A stretch of 44,771 nucleotides of DNA, from positions 1 through 44,771 of the forward strand of contig CAITYM010000018.1 in the NCBI GenBank assembly GCA_903896615.1, in the 5' to 3' direction. Position numbers and translations under genes: made by a program. Source of the stretch: an uncultured Burkholderiales bacterium. GTDB lineage: Bacteria > Pseudomonadota > Gammaproteobacteria > Burkholderiales > Burkholderiaceae_C. Under the pieces are notes generated by a model. It was not told the origin of the DNA, ran no database searches, and saw only the letters and a list, made by a program, of their open reading frames with translations. Positions 17,857 through 26,505 of this stretch are shown here, in pieces (the first letter of the stretch is position 1; each line of letters opens with the position of its first letter).

Positions 17857-18158
17857 AATTTGTGAAATTTAGAATTCAATTTGAGATATCGTTTTTTAGG
17901 GACGCTGAGAGAGCCGTATTCGCCCCCAAATTAAAGGATAGTGTACGAAAGAATAACTGCAAAATAACACATTGCGGCATCCTGCGATGTAATAAAGCTG
18001 TAAGCGCAATCACGACTGCTTTGCTTGGGAGTCCATGTCTATAGGCAAAAAGCCCAGAACTTTGAAAAAATCAAAATCCTGGGCTTCATCCATTACCTTT
18101 GCTGGCTCAAAATAGCCCAGTCAAGGGGCCTTCTTGATGTCCATAAATTGAAAAGTTC
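17857..18158. other. Spacer between argB and the NYN gene
   Basis: About 300 bases without a gene. It holds the terminator of the NYN gene (18046-18086) and should hold the argB promoter on minus, in roughly 17860-17990. I see no repeats, RNA gene or recognisable operator besides these. Confidence 0.6.
18046..18086 (-). terminator. Rho-independent terminator of the NYN gene
   Basis: On minus, AAGCCCAG (18086-18079) pairs with CTGGGCTT (18057-18050), the stem extending inward through TTTTGA/TCAAA, and is followed by TTTTT. It lies about 70 bases after the NYN gene stop. Confidence 0.88.
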
Positions 18159-19058
18159 TTATGCGGGCATAACTGGTTCAGCAGGAGGCGCAATAACCGC
18201 TGTATCTTGAGCAATGCCCAAAACGGTGTTTCGAACCATCTCCCTAAGCATTTTTTTCTCAGGAAAACTTAAAGGCCGTTCCAGCACTTTTCTAACTCTT
18301 AAAAGTAAATGTCGATCGACCTCTTGCGGAATGCCTTGATTGTTTAAAAGCTCATCCCTTAGATCATCTTGAATATCTTGCGGCTCATCAGACCACCACC
18401 CATTCACGACCTCTAATAATTTGATACGCATGGCCTCTGGATCCAAGGGCGTTGCGGGAGCAGTGGGCGTTGCCGCAGCAGCCTTAACTGTATGCGTTAA
18501 GTCACGAATACCCGCTGATTGCAAAAAGATTCTTCGATCTGCATGCGCCAAAAGTCTGCACCAATCGGGATCAGCGGTAGCCAATTGATCCATATGCCTA
18601 GCTGATTCATCTGCTAACAAATGAACGCCGATACCCCTTAACTGTGCATCATCAACGAGACCCAGTATTCTCTCGTCATCGCTCGCTATTAATAAGTGAT
18701 CGCAGGCCTTGTTCTCTGCTAATCGCTTTAGGTCGCCACTCATAAGTTGCAATAAAGCATCACTCCCCTCAGCTTGCTCGGACCTGACAAGGCGGATAAT
18801 TTGATCATTCAGGTATTGCTCTTCTTCGGTATCGGTGTACCAATACACACGCTGAATATCAACAGCGAGACCCGCTGTTTTTAAAGCTTGAGACAAAGCA
18901 GGTATTAAAGCTTGTCTATTAATTGATTCGTTGTCTTCTTCAGACTCTTGTTTGAGTAACCAAGCCATGTAATGACTGTCAATCATTGCTATGCACTTGC
19001 CAGTACGCTGCACAGAATGGTCTTTTCGGGGATGACCCGTACGATTTTCACTCTTCAT
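18159..19058 (-). CDS. NYN-domain protein (putative PIN-like ribonuclease)
   Basis: A 299-residue protein with an N-terminal NYN/PIN-like domain, a fold whose members are often metal-dependent ribonucleases. Visible acidic positions are D27 (CIAMIDSHY), the RVYWYTDTEEE strand (70-80), and D127-D128 (LLIASDDERILG), where related proteins read SDD-D; GIGVHLLADE follows. After an Ala/Pro/Thr-rich linker (about 192-206), a C-terminal helical domain (207-285) of unknown type begins PEAMRIKLLEVVNGWW. No signal peptide. It stands alone with its own terminator. Two direct TTAATAAAA repeats and an imperfect GACAG/CTGTC inverted repeat (19093-19110) lie just upstream. Substrate and partner are unknown. 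Confidence 0.75.
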   Translation of the reverse strand: MKSENRTGHPRKDHSVQRTGKCIAMIDSHYMAWLLKQESEEDNESINRQALIPALSQALKTAGLAVDIQRVYWYTDTEEEQYLNDQIIRLVRSEQAEGSDALLQLMSGDLKRLAENKACDHLLIASDDERILGLVDDAQLRGIGVHLLADESARHMDQLATADPDWCRLLAHADRRIFLQSAGIRDLTHTVKAAAATPTAPATPLDPEAMRIKLLEVVNGWWSDEPQDIQDDLRDELLNNQGIPQEVDRHLLLRVRKVLERPLSFPEKKMLREMVRNTVLGIAQDTAVIAPPAEPVMPA

Positions 19059-19277
19059 GAGGTTTAACCTTAATAAAACTTAATAAAAATTTGACAGGAA
19101 TATGTCTGTCCTAAACATTGGCAAGCCCGTCGTTGATGGCGGGTAATCACCGGCATGAACCATAAAGGGTCAGTGCTCTCTTTTATAAGAGAAGCCGTAT
19201 TTTTCCACAAATTTTCATAATTTAACGTATTTGCAAATCATTAATACGTGTTTTTTTGAACATTTGGCAAGAGTAAT

Positions 19278-19997
19278 CTAATTTTCTTCTAAAACTTGTT
19301 CATCCGTCTGTCCAAATCGCCGCACTCGTTTGCTAAACCAATCAAGTGCAATCTCTAATTCTGCTCTATCAAATTCGGGCCAATACGTATCCGTAAAATA
19401 AAGCTCGGTATAGGCCATCTGCCATAACAAGAAGTTACTCAGCCTAGACTCTCCTCCCGTGCGAATAAGCAAATCGGGGTCCGGGAGCTCACGGGTGCTT
19501 AAGTAGTTTTTTAACTCCTGCGGCTCCAATAAAGAAAGCGAAGTATTTGGATTTTCTTGTGCCCACAACTGCGTAGCTTTAAGTATGTCCCACTGTCCTC
19601 CGTAATTGGCTGCGACAGTTAAATGTAGCTTGGTGTTTTGACTTGTTTCGCGCTCCGCACTTGCAATACGCTCTTGAAGCGAGGCAGAAAACGCTGAGCG
19701 CTCACCGATCATACGAAACCGAATTCCAGCAGCCTTCATCTCCCCAACTTCCTTATCGAGATACTGGATAAAGAGGTCCATCAAGGTCGAGACCTCATCT
19801 TCAGGTCTTCTCCAATTTTCAGTGCTAAATGCAAATAGCGTTAAATACTCAACACCATGCTCAACGCATACCTGAACTATGGAGCGCACATTGGAGGAAC
19901 CCCTCACATGGCCTACGGCTCTGGGCAACAATCTTTTTTTTGCCCAACGACCATTTCCGTCCATGATCATTGCTATGTGTTTGGGTCTGGTTTGCAT
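19278..19997 (-). CDS. uppS: Undecaprenyl diphosphate synthase
   Basis: A cis-prenyltransferase of 239 residues making the C55 lipid carrier for peptidoglycan and other surface polymers. MIMDGNGRWAK (10-20) carries the catalytic Asp D13; HVRGSSNV, TLFAFSTENWRRP, and the C-terminal DLLIRTGGESRLSNFLLWQ with FTDTYWPEF are all as expected. In most Proteobacteria uppS lies in frr-uppS-cdsA-dxr; here it follows an rfaH-like gene by 14 bases and precedes an unrelated gene. The protein shows no degradation, so it is probably functional. Confidence 0.95.
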   Translation of the reverse strand: MQTRPKHIAMIMDGNGRWAKKRLLPRAVGHVRGSSNVRSIVQVCVEHGVEYLTLFAFSTENWRRPEDEVSTLMDLFIQYLDKEVGEMKAAGIRFRMIGERSAFSASLQERIASAERETSQNTKLHLTVAANYGGQWDILKATQLWAQENPNTSLSLLEPQELKNYLSTRELPDPDLLIRTGGESRLSNFLLWQMAYTELYFTDTYWPEFDRAELEIALDWFSKRVRRFGQTDEQVLEEN

Positions 19998-20011
19998 GCT
20001 AATAGCTGGAC

Positions 20012-20497
20012 TTAATTAGTAACAGGCTTGAGCTCTTCAATGAGTACATGAACTTTGTGAGATTGGTTGATCAACTCGATCAGTACCATTGCTCTTATGT
20101 CGCCGTCTTGTTGATCAAAGATACCTGTCATGCCTTTGAGGGGACCTTGCACAAACTCAACTGTATCCCCTTTGTTCAAAATGCGCTTAGTTTCTTGAAG
20201 TGGAGATGCTCGTAAAAACTCAATTAATTCATCCGGAACAGCTGCAGCTTGATTCCCAAATGTAACTAACTTACTCACACCTAATGTGGACCGTATTGGC
20301 CCCCAGTTTGAATTTACATGGTCGAGTTGAATAAAAATGTACCGGCTAAACATGGGCTCTAAAACTTTCGTAATTTTCCCACGTCTAAACTTTTCAACCT
20401 CCAACCACGGCATCCACGCTGAGTACCCCTGCCGGGTTAAATTCTCTAAAGCCCGCTCCTCTTGACGAGGCCGAGTGTGGACAACATACCATCTCAT
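20012..20497 (-). CDS. RfaH-like NusG-family antiterminator
   Basis: A specialised NusG paralogue of 161 residues, the size of E. coli RfaH (162). The N-terminal NGN domain starts RWYVVHTRPRQEERALENL, with FRRGKITKVLEPMFSRYIF matching the RfaH R-GK-T---P-FP-Y-F pattern, and a C-terminal KOW-type region begins near GDTVEFVQGPLKG. I start at ATG 20497; an in-frame TTG at 20536 would add 13 residues before the conserved start. The general nusG is also present (43475-44056), so this one is the paralogue. RfaH acts on long envelope operons through ops sites; uppS directly follows. Whether it works on them here is inference. Confidence 0.87.
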   Translation of the reverse strand: MRWYVVHTRPRQEERALENLTRQGYSAWMPWLEVEKFRRGKITKVLEPMFSRYIFIQLDHVNSNWGPIRSTLGVSKLVTFGNQAAAVPDELIEFLRASPLQETKRILNKGDTVEFVQGPLKGMTGIFDQQDGDIRAMVLIELINQSHKVHVLIEELKPVTN

Positions 20498-20728
20498 GAA
20501 ATAATTTTTCTTCTCAAATTTAGTAACACTTAACAACCTTCTATTGTAGTTCTAGATTGCCGCTTAGCCCCCAGTTGCACCCCTTAGAACTTCCAGTCTT
20601 TGAGCTCTAAACTGCCAATACCTACAGTCCAAAATAGCAAACATCTAAAAATTAGTCTTTACATACTAAACAATTCACAATATTTGATTTAAAGTATCAT
20701 TAACTGAATCCACTTTAAGACGGCCCAT

Positions 20729-21175
20729 ATGGAAAAAAAACCCCCTCATTTCGACCCCAACGCATTTACAGATAGCATGAAGGAGTCTGCTCAACAAATT
20801 TGGCTCGCAGGTCTTGGCGCTTTCTCAAAAGCTCAACAAGAGGGCGGAAAGGCCTTTGAAACTTTGGTCAAAAACGGCATTGATTTACAACGCAAAACTC
20901 AAGAAACTGCTGAAACCAAAATTCACGAGGCCACGCAAAAGATGTCTGGTATTGCTCAAGAGCTTAACCAAAAAGCGACTGGACAGTGGGACAAACTTGA
21001 GACGATCTTTGAGGACCGTGTCGCAAAGGCTTTACATAAGATGGGAGTCCCCAGTGCTGAGCAGTTGCAATCCTTACTTGACCGCATTGATGTACTAGAG
21101 CAGCAACTAGGCACTGCTCAAGCCCCGAAACGAAAAGCCAGTTCAGACGCCAAATCAAAGTCCGACGCCACTTAA
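20729..21175 (+). CDS. Phasin, polyhydroxyalkanoate granule-associated protein
   Basis: A 148-residue amphipathic, largely helical protein of the phasin family, coating polyhydroxyalkanoate granules. The N-terminal QQIWLAGLGAFSKAQQEG is characteristic; a long helical region (about 50-105) and a leucine-zipper-like segment LQSLLDRIDVLEQQLG (113-128) follow, then a Lys/Ser/Ala-rich tail (KRKASSDAKSKS) as in PhaF/PhaI-type phasins whose basic tails can bind DNA. A TetR-family gene follows on the same strand after a terminator. The synthase phaC is not in the window. Confidence 0.85.
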   Translation: MEKKPPHFDPNAFTDSMKESAQQIWLAGLGAFSKAQQEGGKAFETLVKNGIDLQRKTQETAETKIHEATQKMSGIAQELNQKATGQWDKLETIFEDRVAKALHKMGVPSAEQLQSLLDRIDVLEQQLGTAQAPKRKASSDAKSKSDAT

Positions 21176-21207
21176 TCTTTAAGTTAATCGATCAGCCTTT
21201 CAATTAA

Positions 21208-21246
21208 TCGGGCTCAACTGGTAAGAACCCGAGTTTCTTTTTTTTG
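21208..21246 (+). terminator. Terminator after the phasin gene
   Basis: CGGGCTC (21209-21215) pairs with GAACCCG (21225-21231), one mismatch, then a long T-rich run at 21234-21245. It lies 33 bases after the phasin stop, separating it from the TetR gene. Confidence 0.8.
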
Positions 21247-21299
21247 CTTCTGGGTTAGAGTAATTTTTTTGATCATCACTCAGACTGTGGCTCACACCT

Positions 21300-21962
21300 A
21301 TGGCAACAAAAGCGCCTAGACGCACTGCTCAACGTATTTTGGATGCCTCCCTTGCGCTCTTCAATCGTTATGGAGAGCCAAATGTTTCCACCACTCTTAT
21401 CTCCTCTGATCTGAACATCAGCCCCGGCAATCTTTACTACCATTACCCCGCTAAAGAAGAGTTGGTTAACGCTCTTTTTGATAGGTATCAAAAAGCACTT
21501 ATCCCCTTGCTAGCAGCTGCAACGGACATCAGAAATATCGAAGATGCTTGGTTCTTTATTCATTCGATCTTTGAAATCGTCTGGGAATATCGCTTTTTAT
21601 ACAGAGATTTAAACGATTTACTAAGCCGCAATAGACTTCTTGAATCAGAAATAAAGGATGTCATCCTTCATAAAACAAGCGCATTCAAATCGTTAATCCA
21701 AGGTTTGGAGCTATCAAGTGCATTGCAAATTACGACCGAGGATAGACACGCTGTAGCTGTACACATGGTGGTTATGCTAACTTGGTGGCTAAGCTACGAG
21801 TATGTAAGGGATCCCAGAAACGCCTTGGAGGACGCTAATGCGCAACAATCAGTCCTTAAAGGAGCGGTCCAGTTACTGCGGTTATTGTTGCCTTATTTAG
21901 AGACAAATGACCGAGTGCATTTGCATAGCTTACTTAAGGCTTATGACACCCAAAGCATCTAA
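21300..21962 (+). CDS. TetR/AcrR-family transcriptional regulator
   Basis: A 220-residue repressor-type protein. The N-terminal helix-turn-helix spans about 10-55 (RILDASLALFNRYGEPNVSTTLISSDLNISPGNLYYHY is split as recognition helix plus YYHYPAKEEL). The C-terminal ligand domain has many aromatic residues (for example WEYRFLYRDLNDLLSRN), a pattern known from regulators of lipid or PHA-related genes in Burkholderiales. It lies 124 bases after the phasin stop, behind a terminator, so it is a separate unit; regulating the phasin is plausible but not shown. A hairpin (21949-21970) has its stop codon in the loop. Confidence 0.85.
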   Translation: MATKAPRRTAQRILDASLALFNRYGEPNVSTTLISSDLNISPGNLYYHYPAKEELVNALFDRYQKALIPLLAAATDIRNIEDAWFFIHSIFEIVWEYRFLYRDLNDLLSRNRLLESEIKDVILHKTSAFKSLIQGLELSSALQITTEDRHAVAVHMVVMLTWWLSYEYVRDPRNALEDANAQQSVLKGAVQLLRLLLPYLETNDRVHLHSLLKAYDTQSI

Positions 21963-21970
21963 GCTTTGGG
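21949..21970 (+). repeat. Hairpin around the TetR gene stop codon
   Basis: CCCAAAGC (21949-21956) and GCTTTGGG (21963-21970) are perfect 8-bp arms with a 6-base loop containing the TAA. It sits between converging genes but lacks a T tract. Confidence 0.5.
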
Positions 21971-21993
21971 GCACTAATAATTAGGGGTTAGCG

Positions 21994-23181
21994 TTACACA
22001 GCCAATAGCGACTCCACCATCCTCACCCAAACTGTCCCGCCCAAAGGGATCAAATCATCGTTAAAGTCATAACTTGGATTATGAAGTGTGCAAGGCCCCT
22101 CACCGTGTCCAACGTGACGATGAGCGCCCTCGCCGTTACCTATAAAGAAATACGCTCCAGGCAAGGCTTGCAACATATAGGAGAAATCCTCAGCGCCCAT
22201 TGTCGGCTCCTGAGCGAGGACGTGCTCCGCACCGACCACTTGGGCTAAAACTTTGCGCACCTCATCCACGGCGCTTGCATGATTAACCGTAGGTGGGTAG
22301 TTTCTAAGGAATTCAAACTCACACTGAGCCTCGTGCGCGGCACATACGTGCTCGGCAATGACCTTCATTCGCTGTTCAATCAAATCTAGCACTTCTAGAG
22401 TGAATGTCCTTACAGTTCCTTGCAGCACACAAGTATCTGGCACTACATTGGTTGCATGCCCAGCGTTGATCATCGTTACCGAAATTACCCCAGCATCAAC
22501 TGGCTTTTTATTTCGAGTAATGATGGTTTGAAAAGCTTGTACCATTTGGCACGCAATGGGTACAGGATCAATTCCGTTATGCGGCAATGCGGCGTGCGAA
22601 CCCTTGCCTTTGACGACAATCTTGAACTCATTACTAGAGGCCATCACAGGTCCCGTACTCACAGCAAATTGACCAACACCAAGGCCTGGCCAATTGTGCA
22701 TACCAAAGACTTGTTGCATAGGATACTTTTCAAATAGTCCGTCCTTGATCATCTCCCTTGCGCCACCGCCGCCCTCCTCTGCAGGCTGGAAAATCAGGTA
22801 GACAGTCCCGTCAAAATTTCTGTGCTTTGCCAAATGCTGCGCAGCAGCGAGCAACATGGCCGTGTGCCCATCATGCCCACATGCATGCATTTTGCCGGGA
22901 TGTTGACTTGCATGTGCGAAATTGTTTTTCTCCTGTATAGGCAAAGCGTCCATGTCCGCACGAAGGCCAATTGCTCGAGAACTTGTACCGGCCTTAATAA
23001 TCCCAACAACGCCAGTTGTACCCATTCCACGGTGTATCTCTATACCCCACTCAGTTAATTTGCGGGCAACCACGTCAGCAGTTCTATTTTCTTCAAAACA
23101 GAGTTCTGGATGAGCGTGTATGTCCTTACGAAGTTCAACAATAGTACTTGCTTGGGTGAGAATAGAGTCTAAGACGTTCAT
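21994..23181 (-). CDS. M20-family amidohydrolase (hippurate hydrolase-like)
   Basis: A metal-dependent aminoacylase/carboxypeptidase-type enzyme of 395 residues removing acyl groups from amino acids. Metal ligands visible: C101, H103 (HACGHDGH) with D104, E135-E136 (FQPAEEGGGG), H161 (GMHNWPG) and the late His in LHNPSYDFND. GLRADMDALPIQE and MGAEDFSYMLQ are typical of the M20D group. I start at ATG 23181; an upstream TTG at 23196 adds five residues. It converges on the TetR gene. Hippurate, indole-acetyl-amino acid or N-acyl amino acid substrates are all possible. Confidence 0.88.
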   Translation of the reverse strand: MNVLDSILTQASTIVELRKDIHAHPELCFEENRTADVVARKLTEWGIEIHRGMGTTGVVGIIKAGTSSRAIGLRADMDALPIQEKNNFAHASQHPGKMHACGHDGHTAMLLAAAQHLAKHRNFDGTVYLIFQPAEEGGGGAREMIKDGLFEKYPMQQVFGMHNWPGLGVGQFAVSTGPVMASSNEFKIVVKGKGSHAALPHNGIDPVPIACQMVQAFQTIITRNKKPVDAGVISVTMINAGHATNVVPDTCVLQGTVRTFTLEVLDLIEQRMKVIAEHVCAAHEAQCEFEFLRNYPPTVNHASAVDEVRKVLAQVVGAEHVLAQEPTMGAEDFSYMLQALPGAYFFIGNGEGAHRHVGHGEGPCTLHNPSYDFNDDLIPLGGTVWVRMVESLLAV

Positions 23182-23341
23182 GTTTAAAACTTTCAAATTC
23201 CGATTTAGATGTGGACTTTCTTAAATTATTTCTTCAAGTTTAACTTTTTCTAAATTTCTTGCACTTCCAGGGAAATAAGACACAAAATATATCCTAGGGA
23301 ACTACTTAGCTTTGCACACTGAATTTTGACAGGCACGATGC

Positions 23342-24118
23342 TTAGTCCTTGAATCTTTGGTTAGCGGTATGAAGTATTCCATCAAAAATCAACCCGTCAA
23401 TTAATTCAAATGGAGTGGTCAAATAGGGCTCCATTTTCCACCCTGCTCCCCCTGTCATCATACACAAAGGCTCTGCACCGGTTCGAGCCCTTAAGTGCTG
23501 GACCATCTGCTCAATTGCACCTGCAATTGCGTAAGTGCCCCCACTAGTTAAGGCATCGCTGGTGTTGGTTGGAAAAGTTTTAACCTCTCCCGTTGGCACA
23601 TGCAAGCCCGCAGTACCAGACTCCAAAGCTCTCAACATGATTCCGTGACCTGGCAATATCAACCCACCCATAAAATGACCAGTGGCATCCACTGCGTCTA
23701 CAGTTACTGCGGTACCCACCATTACCACGATTAAAGGTCTTTGCTGAGTCCCAAGCAGTCTTGCACGGTGGCGGGCTAAAGCACCAATCATAGCAACCCA
23801 CCGATCTGCACCTAAACGGGTCGGGTACTCATAACCATTGGTAAGTCCGGCCTCGGTTGAAGACGGAACTATCCACAACGGCTCTAAATCCCAAACCTCC
23901 AGTTGTTCTTCAACTCGCCTACGTATCGCCTCACCCGCAACAATACATCCAAGCATTCGGGAGGGTACGGGCAAATGCTTCCAGACCTCCTCCCCCAAAT
24001 GATCTATATTTTCTAAAAATACAGCCCCTTGCCCCAACAATTTTGCCTGTGGACTGTAACTTTCGTATTGAGCCCACTTCAAGCGAGTGTTACCCACATC
24101 TAACGCTAAAAATGTCAT
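23342..24118 (-). CDS. coaX: Type III pantothenate kinase
   Basis: Phosphorylates pantothenate in the first step of coenzyme A synthesis; 258 residues. The ATP-binding [12 protein letters not shown] (5-16), GADRWVAM (about 99-106), [10 protein letters not shown] with the catalytic acid, and [15 protein letters not shown] match the CoaX family, which is insensitive to CoA feedback and unrelated to CoaA. birA, often fused or adjacent in relatives, is absent here. It is divergent from the amidase gene. Confidence 0.95.
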   Translation of the reverse strand: MTFLALDVGNTRLKWAQYESYSPQAKLLGQGAVFLENIDHLGEEVWKHLPVPSRMLGCIVAGEAIRRRVEEQLEVWDLEPLWIVPSSTEAGLTNGYEYPTRLGADRWVAMIGALARHRARLLGTQQRPLIVVMVGTAVTVDAVDATGHFMGGLILPGHGIMLRALESGTAGLHVPTGEVKTFPTNTSDALTSGGTYAIAGAIEQMVQHLRARTGAEPLCMMTGGAGWKMEPYLTTPFELIDGLIFDGILHTANQRFKD

Positions 24119-24244
24119 GTTTTTAATCCGTCACAATCAGTTGAATAATGCGTTTTCAACCAATCCTTTATTGCTTTCCAAAAATCCGATAATCTGATCT
24201 AAGATACATTCTCCCCCACTTTGCGAACCTACTCGCCCCGACCC

Positions 24245-25675
24245 ATGCAAATAATTGACTTATCTGCCACGGAATTATCTTTTGCAATTCATCAAAAGCG
24301 CTTGTCTTGCAGTGAGGTAATGCAAGCCTATTTGGACCAAATTGACAAAGTCAATCCAACGTACAACGCCATTATCAGTCTATTGGAGCGGGAAACACTA
24401 ATGGCTAGTGCTAAGGAAAAGGACCAACAATTAAGTAAGGGCGAACATATTGGATGGATGCACGGTATGCCCATTGCAATCAAAGACCTCGCGCTTACGG
24501 CTGGCTTGGTTACCACAATGGGATCTCGGATCTTGAAGGATTTTGTCCCCTCCACTGATGGTCTCATGGTGGAGCGCATCAAAAAGGCTGGGGCAATTGT
24601 GATTGGTAAGACAAATACACCTGAATTTGGACTTGGGTCGCATACGTTTAACGATCTATTCGGCGTCACAGCCAACGCCTTTGACGCCTCTAAGTCTGCA
24701 GGCGGTAGCAGCGGAGGTGCAGCGGTTGCGCTTGCTTTGAAAATGCTCCCCATTGCTGATGGATCTGACTTTATGGGAAGCCTTCGTAATCCAGCCGGTT
24801 GGAACAACATCTTTGGAATGCGCCCCTCAATCGGTAGAGTTCCGATGTACCCCTCCACGGAGGTTTACCTGTCCACACTGAGCACGGAAGGACCCATGGC
24901 CCGCAACGTCACCGACTTAGCGGCCCTGTTAGAAGTTCAATCCGGACCAGATCCCAGAACGCCCTACGCCTTATCTGATTCAGACGGCCTCTTAAACTTA
25001 TCTTCAACTCTTCAAGATCATCCCCCACTAATTCGCGTGGGTTGGCTGGCAGATTTGAACGGGTATTTGCCCTTTGAGGGCGGGGTACTTGAGGTCTGTG
25101 AAAAAGCACTCAAGCTTTTTGCGCGTCAAAGCCAAACTGTACGCGTAGAGTCCATTAACCCTCGCTTTGACCCCAGGCGAGTTTGGCATGCTTGGTGTAC
25201 TTGGAGAAGTACGCTTATGGGAGCTCGGTTAGGTCCGTACCTTATCCGCCCTGAACACAAAGCCCTTATGAAGCCCGAGGCCCTATGGGAATACGATCAG
25301 GCGCAGGGCATTGAGGCCAAAACACTCACCCAGGCAAGTGTTGAGCGCACAAGCTTTTACCAGGCCATGCTAGAGCACTTCAACCACCACGATGTATTAG
25401 TGCTTCCAACTGCACAGGTGTGGCCTTTTGATAAAAATTGGCATTGGCCCAAAGAAATAATTACACCAACCGGCACAGTAACAATGGACACTTACCACAG
25501 ATGGATGGAGGTTGTAATTTACGCGACCTTTGCGGGACTTCCCTGCATTAGTGTGCCTGCGGGCTTTAATCAGCAAGGCTTGCCCATGGGACTTCAACTT
25601 ATCGGCAAACCCAGGGGGGATAAGGAGTTGTTACAAATCGCACACGCTTTTGAAAAATATAGCGCATCAAAATGA
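24245..25675 (+). CDS. Amidase-signature-family amidase
   Basis: A Ser-cisSer-Lys hydrolase of 476 residues. In this numbering, K80 (MPIAIKDL), the cis-Ser in SAGGSSGG (152-159) and the nucleophile S179 (FMGSLRNPA) form the catalytic set. It ends with GLPCISVPAGFNQQGLPMGLQLIG, the usual C-terminal family block. The ATG at 24245 fits the family start; a TTG at 24221 would add eight residues and neither has a clear SD. GatA is unlikely because the gatB/gatC context and GatA-specific features are absent. Substrate unknown. Confidence 0.87.
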   Translation: MQIIDLSATELSFAIHQKRLSCSEVMQAYLDQIDKVNPTYNAIISLLERETLMASAKEKDQQLSKGEHIGWMHGMPIAIKDLALTAGLVTTMGSRILKDFVPSTDGLMVERIKKAGAIVIGKTNTPEFGLGSHTFNDLFGVTANAFDASKSAGGSSGGAAVALALKMLPIADGSDFMGSLRNPAGWNNIFGMRPSIGRVPMYPSTEVYLSTLSTEGPMARNVTDLAALLEVQSGPDPRTPYALSDSDGLLNLSSTLQDHPPLIRVGWLADLNGYLPFEGGVLEVCEKALKLFARQSQTVRVESINPRFDPRRVWHAWCTWRSTLMGARLGPYLIRPEHKALMKPEALWEYDQAQGIEAKTLTQASVERTSFYQAMLEHFNHHDVLVLPTAQVWPFDKNWHWPKEIITPTGTVTMDTYHRWMEVVIYATFAGLPCISVPAGFNQQGLPMGLQLIGKPRGDKELLQIAHAFEKYSASK

Positions 25676-25900
25676 TGACTAATTTCACTATTGATAGCAA
25701 TAATAGATAGAAATATAAAAATTAACCGCTAACATATAGACTTATCTTGGAGTACGACAAATCAAATGCTTCAGCTATGGTGAGTTGAGGAATTTGATTG
25801 AACTCTAAGTTATAAGTTCATATTCAATTTGTTTCGTAAGTATGGGTGAGTGTTAGTCTCAACTCAGCACTCACCAAAGAAAAGATTGCAAAAGTATTTG

Positions 25901-26464
25901 ATGCGAAAAATTAATTATGAGGTTTTGCTTCTCACATTACTTGGCGGCGTACTATACGGTTTAGCCCACTACATTAACAACTGGATTTTCAAACTTATTG
26001 AATTCTCAGGGCATGTTAATTGGATTTATCTACCCGCATTTTTGAGATTGGCAAACGTTTTGGTCCTAGGGCCTGTGTTTGGCAGTGTTGCTACAGCCGC
26101 GGGCGTTTGTTTAATCTGTTTTTTTCAAAACAGTCTACTCAGCGTCACCCTATTAAACACCCTAGCTTCTATCCTCGGACCACTTATATCTTTTCGTGTT
26201 TTTAAAGTTTTTAAGGGCCGAGAAGTCAGCATCTCCCAAATCCGAGATCTGATTACTTTAGCGGTGATCTATTCAGTAATGAACGCACTTGCCCATCATA
26301 TTGCCTGGGCTATCGTTGAGCCTGATCAGTTCTTAAGTATCTCTCAATTGCCAATTATGATTTTTGGCGATTTGATGGGTGCTCTTCTAGGGGCTACATT
26401 ATTTTCTGCACTGGTCAATCAACCGGGCATTTTGTCGTTTGTTAAAAAAAGAGCCGATGAGTAG
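25901..26464 (+). CDS. Predicted integral membrane protein
   Basis: A 187-residue hydrophobic protein with about five membrane segments: near 6-24, 32-62, 62-90, 100-118 and 145-168 from the ATG. The stretch NWIYLPAFLRLANVLVLGPVFGS resembles the WLPAG-like signature near the start of MASE1-type sensory membrane modules, but no output domain follows. I do not recognise a family with certainty. An in-frame GTG at 25850 would add 17 polar residues; neither start has a good SD. It is isolated, converging on ntrX. Confidence 0.6.
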   Translation: MRKINYEVLLLTLLGGVLYGLAHYINNWIFKLIEFSGHVNWIYLPAFLRLANVLVLGPVFGSVATAAGVCLICFFQNSLLSVTLLNTLASILGPLISFRVFKVFKGREVSISQIRDLITLAVIYSVMNALAHHIAWAIVEPDQFLSISQLPIMIFGDLMGALLGATLFSALVNQPGILSFVKKRADE

Positions 26465-26505
26465 TTCAAACAATCATACAAAAAGAAAAGCACTCACTCC
26501 GGTAG

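Noticed and set aside
19120..19160. CCCG...CGGG hairpin between uppS and the NYN gene as a terminator
   Set aside because: The stem is only 4-5 bp without a T tract on either strand.
24699..24712. GGCGGTAGC resembling an RfaH ops element
   Set aside because: It lacks the downstream TG at the right place and is the coding sequence of the amidase Gly-Ser motif.
24245..25675. GatA subunit of the tRNA amidotransferase
   Set aside because: No gatC or gatB nearby, and the sequence fits the general amidase family better.
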